Positions 34,718 through 47,274 of a stretch of DNA of 64,000 nucleotides are shown here, piece after piece. Every line of letters begins with the position of its first letter. Position 1 is the stretch's first letter. Made by a program: the position numbers and the translations under genes. A model generated the notes under the pieces. That model saw nothing but the letters and a program-made list of their open reading frames with translations, made no database searches and was not told the origin of the DNA. The stretch is from positions 25,434,028-25,498,027 of the forward strand of contig CM042966.1 of the NCBI GenBank assembly GCA_023678885.1, read 5' to 3'. This DNA comes from Pogostemon cablin. Its lineage: Eukaryota; Streptophyta; Magnoliopsida; Lamiales; Lamiaceae.

Positions 34718-35274
34718 TAACATTAATTATTATTTTTTATTCATCTCATGTAATAACTTATCTGAAAAATATCCTACAAATAAAATAAATAAAATGCATA
34801 ATGAAGTCACGCACCGAGAAATATAATAAAAATTAAAGCGCATAGTTAGTCTAATTTAAAATATTTATGTTTAATAATAATAAAAAAAAAACAATGCAAA
34901 TACATTGATCATAAGGAATATTCCCCAGTGCATTAGTTAGAACACATTTATAGGCAAAACCTTAGCGCATGATAGTGTAACCCTCTCATAGATAAATTAT
35001 TGAACTAATGAATAATTGTGCTTTTTTTTTAGGATTTTTCTTTATTATTTTATTTTTAAGAGTATTTGTTAAAATGTCCAATTTTACAAAAGAATATTTT
35101 TGACTCTGTTATTCACTCGGTTAAAATATATAATTCGATTATACATACATTATAACATTTATTACTAAAATTTGCGCATTTAAAAAATTTGTTAAATCCA
35201 TAACATAAAAATGTAACCCTAAATTATTTTAAAAGACGGTATCTAGTCAATTGTATTTTGAGATATGTCTAATA

Positions 35275-35618
35275 TTCATAATATAAATGATTTGTTTGTC
35301 ATTTGTATTTTGAGATATGTCTAATATTCATAACAAAACTAGAATCATAAATAAAATGTTAGAATAAGATTTGTTTATAAGATTGTTTGTACAATTACAT
35401 AAATTACAAATTTAATTAGTATCGGTGTAATTGTTTCTTGTATCTGTGCAATTCTTTTTATTTCGGTTCAAAAATTCTAATACCTTATCAATATTATATA
35501 GAATTACATAAATTATAAATTTAATTAGTATCTGTGTAATTGCTTCTTGTATATGTGTAACTCTTTTTATTTCGGTTCAAAAATTTTACTACCTAATCAA
35601 TATTCTATAGTTATATTA
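35275..35618. repeat. Two local tandem duplications
   Basis: TTGTATTTTGAGATATGTC is repeated about 50 bp apart (35255-35330). A unit of about 113 bp with TTTCGGTTCAAAAATT is repeated at about 35393-35505 and 35506-35618. Confidence 0.75.
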
Positions 35619-35849
35619 TTAATAATATTTCAAAATTGTATTTAATAAATCCTTGACAGGTTGTATTTATGAGAAAAATTATGAAAAATGTTGGGGATAT
35701 GTGATATTTATAGGGTTAATTTGATTGATTTATACATGTGTGAAAATATTTTCAATATATCGATATTTGTTGATTATAATTCTCTCTCATTATGTCTATA
35801 TAGTATAATGTATTTTAGAGGTACTAGTGTGCAATTAATGTATGTTTCA

Positions 35850-36134
35850 TATCTGGAAAGATCAAGACATTATTTACCTTCAATCCTTCCTCGTTGGCAA
35901 ATTTCACCCATCCCGCACTCAATGCCCTCTTATGTTTTTTTACATTTGATATCTTGAAAGATCAAGACATTATCTACCTTCAATCCTTCCTCGTTAGCAA
36001 ATTTCACCCATCCCGCACTCAATGCCCTGTTATGTTTTTTTCATTTGATCAACATCAACATGAGACTTTTTGAGGGCATCGTTTATGATGAGCGTGATCT
36101 TCTTGCCAATGTCTTCTATAAGGCTTATGGAGAG

Positions 36135-36135
<1 letters not shown>
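35850..36135 (-). pseudogene. Duplicated B3-domain-like fragment
   Basis: The minus strand reads KRALSAGWVKFANEEGLKVN followed by NVLIFPDMK. This resembles the second half of a plant B3 DNA-binding domain (S-x-G-W-x-x-F, E-x-G-L-x-x-x-D-x-x-x-F). The same ~96-bp block occurs twice in tandem (about 35856-35950 and 35952-36046). Upstream on the minus strand, SLIEDIGKKITLIINDALKK could be the preceding strand of the same domain. Stops and a frame shift break it. It lies at the edge of the Helitron-like RPA region. Confidence 0.4.

Positions 36136-36172
<37 letters not shown>
36136..36172. repeat. (TA)18 microsatellite
   Basis: Pure TA run. Confidence 0.95.
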
Positions 36173-36175
<3 letters not shown>

Positions 36176-36879
36176 TACTCTATTTTGAAGAGTTCATTAA
36201 CAACAATAATTTTTTTTTTTAACAAATTTAAGTCTACACAAGTACATGTTAATATTGATGTTTTGGTTCCAAAATCCGGTTCTAACACATTCTAATTCTA
36301 CACAGATATCAATTCTCTGCATAGTTGCACAGGTTTCAATTATACACAGGACTAATTACGGTTACACATGAACCAATTCCAAGTTCATTCTAAGCATGCA
36401 TCTATAACGTGACCTTAATACAGGTTACTATTCCAAGTGTCAATTTTTTTTATATAAGAGTAACTAACATCGTGGAACCATATATTTTTTTTATATTTTT
36501 CATTTTATGATATGTTGTTAATACTTTATTATCTTATTATTAATATTTTATACAAATATTCCCATACCGAAACTCCATAGGATCTTAATAGAGTTTAAAT
36601 CAACTCAACTAGATTTGAATAGAGTTTAAATCATTATATAAATTACTATCATTAATACTATTAATTTATAAGTGATTGTCAAAAATATTTTTTTTAAATT
36701 GTCCACGTTGCTCCTTCCTTGAAAAATTTTGTGTAAGTAGCGTTCCCACGTTGATCCCGCAATTAATGTTTATTATATTTAATTTAATTTAAAATAATTA
36801 ATATTTTGTAATCCTATCATTAATACATCTTAATTTAAATATTTAATAATCCTACCATTAATACATAATAATATTATTT

Positions 36880-37600
36880 TAAGTTTATATAAGTAATTTA
36901 ATTTAATGCTTTAAATATTTTTTTATTTAATCCATAAATTTTGTGTGAATTTTAAATTATTTATTTTCATTGGATTTTAAATTATTTATTTTCATATTTA
37001 GCATATACATTTTAATTAAAGTATGGTACAATCGATTAGTTATAAAGTTTTGTAAATTATTTATTTTCATTGGATTTTAAATTATTTATTTTCATATTTA
37101 GCATATACATTTTAATTAAGATATGGTACAATCGTTATAAAGTTTTGGTAAATTTATAGTATTATGTAATAATATTATTTTAAGTAATTTTCTTATAAAA
37201 GTTTATGTAAGTAGTTAAATTTAATATTTTAAATATTTTTGATTTAATCTGTAAATTTGGTGTGTATTTTAAATTATTTATTTCCATATTTAGCATATAA
37301 ATTTTAATTAAGACATAGTACAATCGAATCAATTAGTTATAAAGTTTTGGTAAATTTATAGTATTATATAATAATATTATTTTAAGTAATTTTCTTAATA
37401 TTATTTTAAGTAATTTTCTTATAAAAGTTTATGTAAGTAATTAAATTTAATACTTTAAATATTTTTGATTTAATCTGTAAATTTTGTGTGTATTTTAAAT
37501 TATTTATTTCCATTGGATTTTAAATTATTTATTTTCATATTTAGCATATAAATTTTAATTAAGGCATAATACAATCTATTAGTTATAATTTTTTGGTAAA
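36880..37600. repeat. AT-rich tandem repeat, unit about 150-230 bp
   Basis: Blocks containing TTTAAATTATTTATTTTCAT, ATTTAGCATATA(C/A)ATTTTAATTAA and GTACAATCGATTAGTTATA recur near 36940, 37060, 37260 and 37500 with internal gains and losses. Confidence 0.75.
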
Positions 37601-37867
37601 TTTATGAAGAAACAAAAAACTTTTGTTGTTGTTTAATTATTTAAATTAAGTTTTAATAATTTTAGAAAAGATGGAGTATATTATTAAAATTTAATATTTT
37701 TAAAATAATTTTGTTGTTGATTTTAAATTATGTATTACCATATTTATCATATAAATTCATTGTATATAAGTATATGACGTAATACAATCGATCAATATTC
37801 ATCTATAGTGAAATTTTTTTTACCTCCATTGCAATCTTTATACTGTTTCTTTTTCCTTTATTAAATC

Positions 37868-39114
37868 ATGTCATCAATTTATGATCATGTGTCTGAAATT
37901 ACTATGCAAAAGGAAACTTGACGAATTAAAGTTAAATGCTTGATGCTTTGGATATCATACCTTGATAATACAGTAAAAAAAATATACCTGGATATGATTA
38001 TGATGGATGAAAAGGTAAATTTTAGTTGATTATAATGATTAAATATTCTTTAAGTATATGGTATATTTTATATTTCCACAACTTTTAGATTATTAACATG
38101 ATAAGGTTTTTTATTTAATTATTGTTATATTATATGTGTAAGGTTCGAAGATTCAAGCAACAATTCGTCATAATCACATCTCAAAATTTGATAAATTGTT
38201 AAGTGAGGGTGCAACATATATTATATCAAATTTCTGTGTTGCTGAAAATATTGGGTCGGTCTTTATTACAAATCATGAATTCAAGTTGAACATCCATAAT
38301 TACACATTGGTGTGATTGACTTCGCCATTGGAAACAACAAAATTGGCTTGAATTTTATTGATTTTGATACAATCAATTCTCAAGACAACACTAGAGATAC
38401 AGTACTTATAGGTATGTTTTAAAAGTTTATTATTATTTTTTTAATAGAAACTAATTATACTTTTAAAAAAAATTAGTTCTATTTTTTCTTACAATGACAA
38501 TATCCACAGATATAATTTGTGTTAGTGCAAGGGGCAAGTTTACAGATAAAATTGATATTGAGCTTGAAGATGAACGGTAACTTTCTTTTAAAATATTTAT
38601 TCATATTTTTTTAAACTCAATTTTTATGTTTAATATTTTTTTAATTAAAATTTTAACATCAATTTAAGACACACAATCATGAATTGTACATTGTGGAGAG
38701 AATATGCAAGACAATTGATGCAGTACAAGAGGAACAATCCAAACCAAACACTTATTATTGTTCTTGAGTATGCCAAAATCAACAATAAATATAGAGGTAC
38801 ATTTTTTTAACTCATTTTATTTATGTATAATTCTGTATGTATTTAGATGTCATTAGATGTTTATTCTAATATATTTAGCCATTAAGCATAAATTATTAGT
38901 CCTCTAATTTCTTAGATATGTTTTAACAATAATAATAATTATTATTATATAAAAATTTAAAACATACTTTCTTTGAAATATGCTATAGGAAAAAACATAT
39001 CAAATTCTTGGAATGCAACAAAGATAACAATTAATGAAGATATAAAAGAAGTTCATGATTTCCGAAAGAGGTACACGCTCAATCTATATATTACATTTAG
39101 TGATTTTTTCTTTT

Positions 39115-39158
<44 letters not shown>

Positions 39159-40462
39159 TAAATTTTAATATTTATGCATTTGGAAATGTAGCATGAGTTT
39201 AATATGCCATGATAGATTGTCCGGACAGTCTCATATAAATCATATTGGTAGAAGCTTCGTCTTTGAAGAATTTACACCAGATGTAGAAGTGATCTATCTT
39301 ACAGAAATTCAAGACATCAAGGATGTAAATATTCCATTATAATTTTTTTGTTTTAAAATATTTTTGTTACAAAGATTAAAATGCATTACAATTATTGTAT
39401 AACTTATGTTAATTTATATTTTTATCATGGATTTTTTGGAAAGCTATTGCATTGTTATTGCAAATGCTCAAATGATTCAAACTCAATACGGATGGTACTA
39501 TAATGGATGTAACAAATGCACCAAGAAAGTTATTGATAAATTTGGAGCCCTTACTGTGAGAAGTGTAAGCAGGACATACTAGTATCTGTGCCACAGTAGG
39601 TTTTATTTTTTTCTTTGAAAGTTTAACATATTTTTTTTTGTTTACTTTTTTCTTTTGAAAATGACAAGTAAAATTTTATTATGTTATTTTGCATTTCAAC
39701 AGATATAAAATTCATCTCAAGGTTGCCGATGAAACTAGGAGTACTCTCTTTATAGTATTTGATAGAGAAATTAGGCCAATCATTGGAAAAACTGCAGCCG
39801 AGCTCATTGAAAATCTTGAGAAGATATTTTATAATTTTCATATACTGACATCTATAAAGAATAGAATTGCATTAATCAAATTTCACATATTACAAATTTG
39901 CACATGACTGAAAGATATGATATAAATTAGAATTTAGTTTGCAAAATACAAGATACATGTTATATCTATCCTATGTTTTATTATAATTCTTTTTTATTTT
40001 TTTATTAGCTGGACTAGGTTGGATCATTTCCTAAAGAGCTTGACACTCTTATTGGTTCGAAGTTCATCTTTAGATTCCATATCTCTGAAAGAAATATAAG
40101 TAGTCAATGGAATGTATACACTGTGATGAAAGTATCTTCATATCCTACTATGATCAAGACTATAACAAATAGATCAAAAGAGAAAAGGGTATCGAAGTTC
40201 AAAATTAAAAATGCATTTATGGTGATTTGCTCCATCTTTTCTAACTGTTATATTATACTGTTATTTTTATGTTTACATACAGCCTTTAGGATCCTCCATG
40301 AATGATGTTTTTTCAAATAAAATGAGTACTTCAAAAGGGAAGCATAAATTGGTTGACTTTGAGACTATTGATGATGATGAAGATAATGCTTTGGATCAGA
40401 CTCAAATGCCGGCCACGAATAAAATGATGATTCAAATAAAAGTTGAAGATGATCAATCTTAA
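37868..40462 (+). pseudogene. RPA1/DUF223-like single-stranded DNA-binding protein gene, broken
   Basis: Exon-like segments with plausible GT/AG sites run 37868-38014, ~38150-38412, ~38511-38576, ~38669-38794, ~38990-39070, ~39191-39324, ~39433-39590, ~39702-39835, ~40010-40170 and ~40285-40462. The first reads MSSIYDHVSEIT then IKVKCLMLW, the plant DUF223/RPA N-terminal OB-fold. Later parts read DIICVSARGKFTDKID, ISNSWNATKITINEDIKEV, CNKCTKKVIDKFGAL plus CEKCKQD (the zinc-binding loop of the RPA1 C domain) and YKIHLKVADETRSTLFIVFD. A TGA replaces Trp at 37919, and frame breaks occur near 38310 and 39550. RPA-like genes of this kind travel in plant Helitrons, and a Helitron-type end lies at 41381. 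Confidence 0.75.
39117..39155. repeat. (TA)n microsatellite in an RPA-like intron
   Basis: Pure TA run. Confidence 0.95.
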
Positions 40463-41350
40463 GAAACAAAACCTATTACTTCATGAAATACTTAGGATTT
40501 ATCCATAAATTTTATTATAACTACAGATTTAGATTATCATAATTTTTATGAAACTATGAATGATTATTTTAATTCTATTATCAATTCTATCCTTCAAACT
40601 TTTCTAGAATCAAGAATTAATGTTTATTTCAATACCATTACCAACTCTGTTTTCCATATCAAGTAGGCATGCGCCACCACAAGAATAAGAATTCAGAATC
40701 TAAATTGTCTCATACAAAATTAATTTATTCAAAATAGTCTTAAAAATTAATTTTACCTACAAATAAAATCATAACTTTTAACTTTTCTCTAAAATGGTCA
40801 TTTAAACCTAAAAATGATCAATTTTATTTATGATTTTTATAGAGATAAAAAGTAATATTTTGAGACAAAATTACAAGAAGTAAAAATTAATAATTAAAAC
40901 AAAAGTTATGGGACAACATTGATAAAAAAAGAGTATTATATTAAGACAAATACTATATAGCAAAACTAAAAGGTTTCAGGTTTGGAACGAATATTAAGTT
41001 CTTAATTAATGTAGCTCTCCAGGGTTAAGAGTGTGGCAGGCCAAAAAATACTTTTTCAAGATGAAGAAGGGAAAGCAAGCAACAACACAATTAATGTTGT
41101 GTTTGGTGAAGTTTTTAGAATTTTACAATAATTAATGTTACAGATAATATAAATATGATTATATTTCACTTTTTATTTATTTCAATTCAGTTACATAATA
41201 ATATCATTTAAAGGTAAACATCATAATTATAATAAATAAAAATAAATATATACAAACATGAAAAACAGAACGAAAATAAATTACATCAAAATATATCAAA
41301 ATTAACATAATAAAGTAAAGATCATTTAAAAAAGATATTATAAAAAATAT

Positions 41351-41381
41351 AACCCGTGTAATACACGGGGAAACATACTAG
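41351..41381 (+). other. Helitron-type 3' end
   Basis: The hairpin CCCGTGTAATACACGGG is followed 7 nt later by CTAG (41378-41381). That is the layout of Helitron 3' ends. The next base is C rather than T. The 5' TC end of the element was not located. Confidence 0.55.
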
Positions 41382-41744
41382 CATTCGTATATTTGTATAC
41401 TGAATTTGAATAAAGTTTAAATCATTATACAAATTACTATATTCGTATAATTAGTGCGTATAAATTTTTGAGAAAATATAATAAATTATAGAATACAAAA
41501 TCAAAGGTGATAAATGAATAAATCAAATTTTCCAAATATAAATTTTTGCGAAAATATAAATTATAGAATTATTAATTCCTGAATTTTTCAATATTTGAGT
41601 TGTCCAACTCATTTACCTCAAGATATACAAACTTAATATTTGAGTTGTCCAACTCATTTACCTCAAGATATATACAAACTTTTGTAAAGCAAATAATTAT
41701 ACAAAATGATTTCTTTCTTTTTTTTTTAAATAATATTTAGTATA

Positions 41745-41815
41745 ACAGGTGGTCTGGCTCACCTGGCTACTGAGCTCCTCACAAAAGTGAGTGACCCTAG
41801 GTGCACAGTAGTATT
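41745..41815 (+). repeat. SINE fragment (5' part)
   Basis: TGGCTCACCTGGCTACTGAG and CTCCTCACAAAAGTGAG match the head of the SINE at 43502. The tail is missing. Confidence 0.5.
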
Positions 41816-41861
41816 AGAGCTATATGACATTATTTATATATATCATTAATCATATATTGAA

Positions 41862-41885
41862 GTATATATATATATATATATATAT
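41862..41885. repeat. (TA)n microsatellite
   Basis: Short pure TA run. Confidence 0.9.
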
Positions 41886-42240
41886 GGATTAAGTTTTATT
41901 TTTAGTATATCTTTGTTTTCATTTCTTTCTTTGATCGATTCACAACACATTTTTTGTTGATCGTATCCACAGATTTCGAAACTAAGACTTTAGGGAATTT
42001 TACTCAAAGTCATCTCAAACCCTTACATTAAAATATTTGATGAGCAATCTATTAGAAATGATGAACAGAAATATTGTTTGCAATTTATTGTCGTAGTTCA
42101 TTGTATTTTTTTTCTTGTGGTTTATATTTTTTACTATTTTATTTTAGAATTTAATATTAATTATTAAGATATAATTGTAATTTTCATCTCATAATTAATT
42201 GTGTATTTTACTCTTGTAGTTTTCATGGTATATTTTACTA

Positions 42241-42488
42241 GAGTTGATATCCGATGCAAGCGTGCACCCATATGTATATAACTTTATATTCAATAGTGTA
42301 TACATATTTCTTAATAATTGTATACTTTTTACACTCAATTTTTCATTAAAAAAAACTAACAAAAATTCGCTAACAAAGTGTATTCATTTTTGTTCATAAG
42401 TGTATATATTTTTGTCATAATTATATATATTTCTAAAAATAAGTGCACCATATCGTGGAGTGCACCCAGGTGAACATGAGAATTAGCC
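42241..42488 (+). mobile_element. GAGTTGATATC-family element, copy 2
   Basis: It starts GAGTTGATATCCG and ends GAATTAGCC, flanked by an exact 9-bp duplicate ATTTTACTA (42232-42240, 42489-42497). Length is 248 bp with no gene. GTGCACCC occurs near both ends. Confidence 0.8.
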
Positions 42489-43202
42489 ATTTTACTATTG
42501 AAATTATCGTTCTGTATTATAGTTTGAGTCATGAATATTAAAGTGCAAAAGGTTGTTTTCAATCATTTGGATTACTAATCACAAATTTTGGTGTAGGTTA
42601 CGTGAAGTAGCAAGTTTGCTAAGCAAACATATCATATGCAAATAATTTGCAGCTTTGCCAACTACAATGATTAATAAGAAAATATGATTACATAATTTAA
42701 ATATTAGATTATAGATTATTATTGTGTGGGAAAAGAATTGTATGATTTATGTTGTGGTCTATGTATTATTATATTGGTGGCGAGAATATTACTTTTTCAA
42801 ATTCTCGCTTTCATATGATATTTTAATGGTTAAGTGAATCATACTCCATATGTTAAAATTACCTTTTAAATTGCATCATATATATAATATTTTGATGTGA
42901 CATCTCTTATAATATATCTTTATATATTGACATGTGGTTGGATCGAAAAATTCAATCCTTTGACTCTCTAGTGTTTATACGTTGACTTAAGATATAATTT
43001 TAGTCTTCTCTCAATTGTGTCACTCATCCCACAAATTGACGTATAAAAGATATCACACCAAAATATTATATTTATATGACATGTATTCAGACCCATAAAT
43101 TACCATCCAGTGTAGCAAGAGTTCAATAATCAAGGGGATAGCTTTCCATCTATTAAATACTGATGAAACATAAAACCTGACATAAGGAATTCTAGTTTAT
43201 TA

Positions 43203-43454
43203 CTTCCTCCGTCCCACGTTAATGTTGAAGTTTAATTTTTGCATGAAGATTAAGAGATATAATATTTTAATGTGTAGTAAGGTGAGAGAAATAATATTTA
43301 ATACGTAAAATGGGTAGTTGTATTAGTGTTGCGTGTGGGCCCTACATGGAATAATTAATTGTTTTGTGTTTGTTCAACTTGACAAAAAAGAAAATGTAAA
43401 CATATGGCACAACCCAAAATAAAAAATGTAAACATTAACATGAAACGAAAGGAG
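43203..43454. mobile_element. Stowaway MITE
   Basis: TA-flanked CTTCCTCCGTCCCACGTTAATG and CATTAACATGAAACGAAAGGAG ends. Same family as 17407-17645. Confidence 0.8.
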
Positions 43455-43501
43455 TATATCTTATGATTTAATCTTTATCAATTAGGTTTAAAAATTAATC
43501 A

Positions 43502-43630
43502 GGTGGGCTAGCCCACCTGGCCACTGGGCTCCTCACTTAAGTGAGAGGCCTCAGGAGGGGAGATATAAGGAGACTTGGAGTGTAAGGGTGCTTGTTGTAT
43601 ATTAATAACTAACATTTACCGATTAAAAAA
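43502..43630 (+). repeat. SINE copy (lacks B-box region)
   Basis: The A-box-like head GGCTAGCCCACCTGGCCACTG, and the tail GATATAAGGAGACTTGGAG ... TAACATTTACCGATTAAAAA, are shared with the copy at 60722-60882. The stretch with the B box is deleted. Confidence 0.6.
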
Positions 43631-44025
43631 TAAATTTAAAAATTAATTATTAGAATATAATTACATTATACTTTTATTTTGTTGTTTTTATAATATTTTA
43701 TCTTTATAATTTACCTATAATTAAGAGATTTCAAATGAAACCTCATCCAATACTCTCTCTATTGTTTGACATATTATTTTCAATAGCAAGTCTTATGTGA
43801 CACTATATTTGCCTTCTTTTTCTTTTTTTTTTTAATTAATAATCACTTTTTATTTAAAATAGTAATATTACTTTTCATGTATATATATTTTACAAAGTGT
43901 TTATAGAGTTTAAAAAATTTTATTTTTTAATCAAATTTATTGACTTGCATTGTAGTATTTTTAGATAATAAATATATTATTATGTGTGTTAGGTGAGAGT
44001 AATAATAATTTGTAAATAAGATGTA

Positions 44026-44273
44026 TTCCCTCCGTCCCATCATAATGGTTACATATTTTCAATTTGGCGTCTTATCCTAATAGTTACATTTTCTTTTTTG
44101 ATATATTGGACCCACACAAAATAATTAAAATATCTTCATAGGACCCACCTACAATACTAATACAACTACCCACTATATATTAAAATATTATATCTCTCAC
44201 CTCAGGTACTCAATACACATTAAAATACTATATTCCTTAATTCTAGTGTAAAAAACAGACGGGACGGAGGGAG
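44026..44273. mobile_element. Stowaway MITE
   Basis: TA-flanked TTCCCTCCGTCCCATCATAAT and GACGGGACGGAGGGAG. Confidence 0.85.
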
Positions 44274-44535
44274 TACTTTTAAGGTTAGGAATTGATATAA
44301 TATTTTCTTTTTTGGGTGGTGCAATTTAATATGGAATGGACGAAAATGAAAAGTGTGAAATTTAATGTGGGACAGAGAGGACCGAGGGAGTACTTTTAAG
44401 GTTAGAAATTGATGTAATAATTTCTTCTTTAGGTGATGCAATTTAATGTGGAATGAACGAAAACAAAAAGTGTGAAATTTAATATGGGACAAACGAAAAT
44501 GGAAAATATGAAATTTAATGTGGGATGAAGGAGTA
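44274..44535. repeat. Tandem copies of a Stowaway right arm
   Basis: Two units of about 120 bp (TACTTTTAAGGTTAG ... GTGCAATTTAAT ... GTGTGAAATTTAAT) follow each other directly, the last ending GGGATGAAGGAGTAG. They abut the Stowaway at 44026. Confidence 0.65.
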
Positions 44536-45685
44536 GTTTAATTGAACAATTAAAATTTTTACAGATCAATATCACTCTTTAATAAAAATATTATCATTTT
44601 TATCATTAATATCCCATAACTCGATTTCAAATGCTCCAATTTTTTGCCTTATGCATTCTAGGATGGTGAATGTGGGTACGTAACCTTTAAAAATAAATAA
44701 ATAAACCATTAATTCAAATTAAGTGTGAAATTAAATATAAAAATGATATAAGTGGTGCAATCGTGGTTCCTAATTAAATCTCCATTTCTGGTGAAGTGAG
44801 ATGCTCTGTACAAAATATTGCTAAGTTGACTTGCTCCATATTTTACGACTGCAGAATAATAGACTTGCATGTTGCACCTTTTTTTTTTTAATTTTTTAAT
44901 CATAAATTATTTGGGTTGTAACTAACAATTAGGTTCTAGAATTAAATATGTTTTTTTTTTATAAGATTGGCAGAAATTAAAATAAAATATATGTAAACAG
45001 AATTTTTTTTATAGCAAATGATGTTGAGCTTGCTATTTTCTGGGTGTTTTCCAATATTCCTTTCTTTAGAATCTTTTTTCTTTTCTGGAATCACATACTC
45101 CTTTTGAAAACTGATCAATGTAGAAAAATAATTATAAATTAAGATAGATGAGTTCATGTTCGTCTTTTTTTCTTAAAAACACACATGTATAAATTGGTAA
45201 ATATTTTTTTTTTCACATCGATAGCTAGGTGCACGGAATTATACATGTGCACAAAAAATTCAAATCAAATATGTCTATTAATAAATGGTGGGATTACTAT
45301 TAGGTACACTAAAAAATCATTAATTATTATAAAATATAAATATATAAAAATATTATTACTAACTACATAAATATATAGTGATATTCCAATATTACCTTTA
45401 CAATGTGCTGCACATAAATGTTTGTGTGCAGCAAAAGTGTGTGCAGTAAAAAAAGTGTGTGCAACAAAAAAAGTGTGTGCAGCAAAAAAGTGTGGTGGTC
45501 CGATGGAGGTCCGACGACCGGCCGGCCGGCCGGCGGTCCGGCGGAGGTCTGGCGGAGCTCCGGTGGTCGTCCGGCGGTGGGTGAAGATTTAGGGTTTGTG
45601 GTTTAAAAGTGTATGAGTTTAGGGTTATATTTGATATTTTACTTTAATATTTTGTATGTTAGAGTAATTTTTTTAAATCAACGTA

Positions 45686-46223
45686 CTCCCTCCGTCCACT
45701 ATCAATCTTTAATTTCATCATTTTGGGTCGTCCATCCTTAATCTATCCATTTCCCTTTTTGGAGTATGAGACTCACACCCTCCACTAATACAAATAAAAT
45801 ATAGGGTAAATTACTAAAACACCCCTCGATGTTTGTTCAAATTACCAAATAAACCCCGTGGTTTGAAAAATTACCAACTACCCCTTTTAAAAAATATTTT
45901 TTTAAAAAAATTAGTGAAATTTAAAAATATAATGTTAAATATATGTGTCTTGATGTCATTTCCATCTTTCTTTATTTTAAGAAAAAATGTATTTTTATTA
46001 ATGTTCAAATAAAAAACAAGTTAAAGGGGGTAATTGGTAATTTTTCAAATCGCTGAATTTATTTGGTAGTTTGGACAAATCTCGAGGGGAATTTTGGTAA
46101 TTTACCCTAAAATATAGGACCCACACCTTCCACTAATATAACTACCTACTACACATAAAATAATAATACTACTTAATCCACGTACAAAAAACAAATGAAT
46201 ACATTGAGGATGAACAGAGAGAG
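45686..46223. mobile_element. Stowaway MITE nested in the Mutator-type MITE
   Basis: TA-flanked CTCCCTCCGTCCACTATC and GAGGATGAACAGAGAGAG. It is twice the usual length because 45804-46107 was inserted into it. Confidence 0.75.
45804..46107. mobile_element. Mutator-type MITE nested in the Stowaway
   Basis: Inverted arms of about 80 bp, GGGTAAATTACTAAAACACC and GGTAATTTACCC, are flanked by an exact 9-bp duplicate TAAAATATA (45795-45803, 46108-46116). Confidence 0.85.
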
Positions 46224-46283
46224 TATCTCACAGTAATTATGGGTACAAAGTGTGTACCTATATTTAATTTTTCCTAATAAATA

Positions 46284-47075
46284 CTATATAGTAGTGAGCT
46301 GGTATTAATACAATTTTTTATTGACTTGTTATGAAAATATATAGTAAAAATTAATGTTCCTGTAATTTTTATACATAAAATTTATGTTACGGTAGAATAT
46401 TAAAAAAAAAAGAGTATATACTACCAAATTTACATTACGTGACTTATGTATATTTTATATTTTGTTTATTCATCTAATCTTAGGGTTAAAAATTAATCTC
46501 ACGGTGTAGGTTATCATGTTATTTCTGAATATAAAAGTTGATGTTATTTTTTATTATTTTAATATTGTAAGGATGTTAATATTGAGTATGCTTTTTTAAA
46601 TGATAAGCGAGTATTGAATAACTTGTGCGCACCAATTACAAAAGATCATAGTTTCATGTAATTGGTTCAATGTGTGTTTTAGGGGATTTATCCTGTAACT
46701 TTAGGCCGAATAATTGCATTTTAATTTTATGGATTTACTGTTAATTCATTTAGAATCAATTTATTACTTTGATCTATTAAAATTAAAGTAGCCATTTACG
46801 TTTGTATATGAATTAAAAAATATTATTATTTGTATTAATAGTGTGTTGGACCATTTTTATTATAAAAAAAGTTTGATATCTCTAAAGTGGTTAATCAAAA
46901 TGACAAAATAAATATCTTATCAACGAATGAATGGAGTATGAAATTGTAATAATACTATTTTATCTTTATAGTTTAATTATTTATCATTTATCTTTATAGT
47001 TTATTGCTTTTTCACTTAAATGTGTTTATTATGGATCATTCAAAATTAAATTGATCATCTGAATGTAAGAAAATA
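46284..47075. other. AT-rich stretch without gene
   Basis: No repeat boundary or credible ORF is seen. Confidence 0.4.
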
Positions 47076-47274
47076 CTCCATCCGGTCACTTACAAGGTAT
47101 CAATTTTACCATTTTTGGCGTCCACTTCAGAGGTATCAATTTTCCCTATTTAGGAAAAAAATACATTATATGCCCACCACTTCCTTATTATACAACTATT
47201 CACTTTACATATAATAATAATACTTCTTAATCCACGCGCAAAAGGTAAACGAGTATATTTCAAGTGGCAGGGAG
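47076..47274. mobile_element. Stowaway MITE
   Basis: TA-flanked CTCCATCCGGTCACTTACAAG and CAAGTGGCAGGGAG. Confidence 0.75.

Larger units (their letters stand above)
45288..46274 (-). mobile_element. Mutator-type MITE with GC-rich core, copy 3 (contains nested MITEs)
   Basis: It starts GTGGGATTACTATTAGGTAC and ends TTTTTCC, with 9-bp flanks TAATAAATG and TAATAAATA. The CCGGCCGGCCGGCGG core lies at 45508-45570, next to a fourfold GTGTGTGCAGCAAAAAA repeat (45420-45492). A Stowaway with another MITE inside it sits at 45686-46223. Confidence 0.8.
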
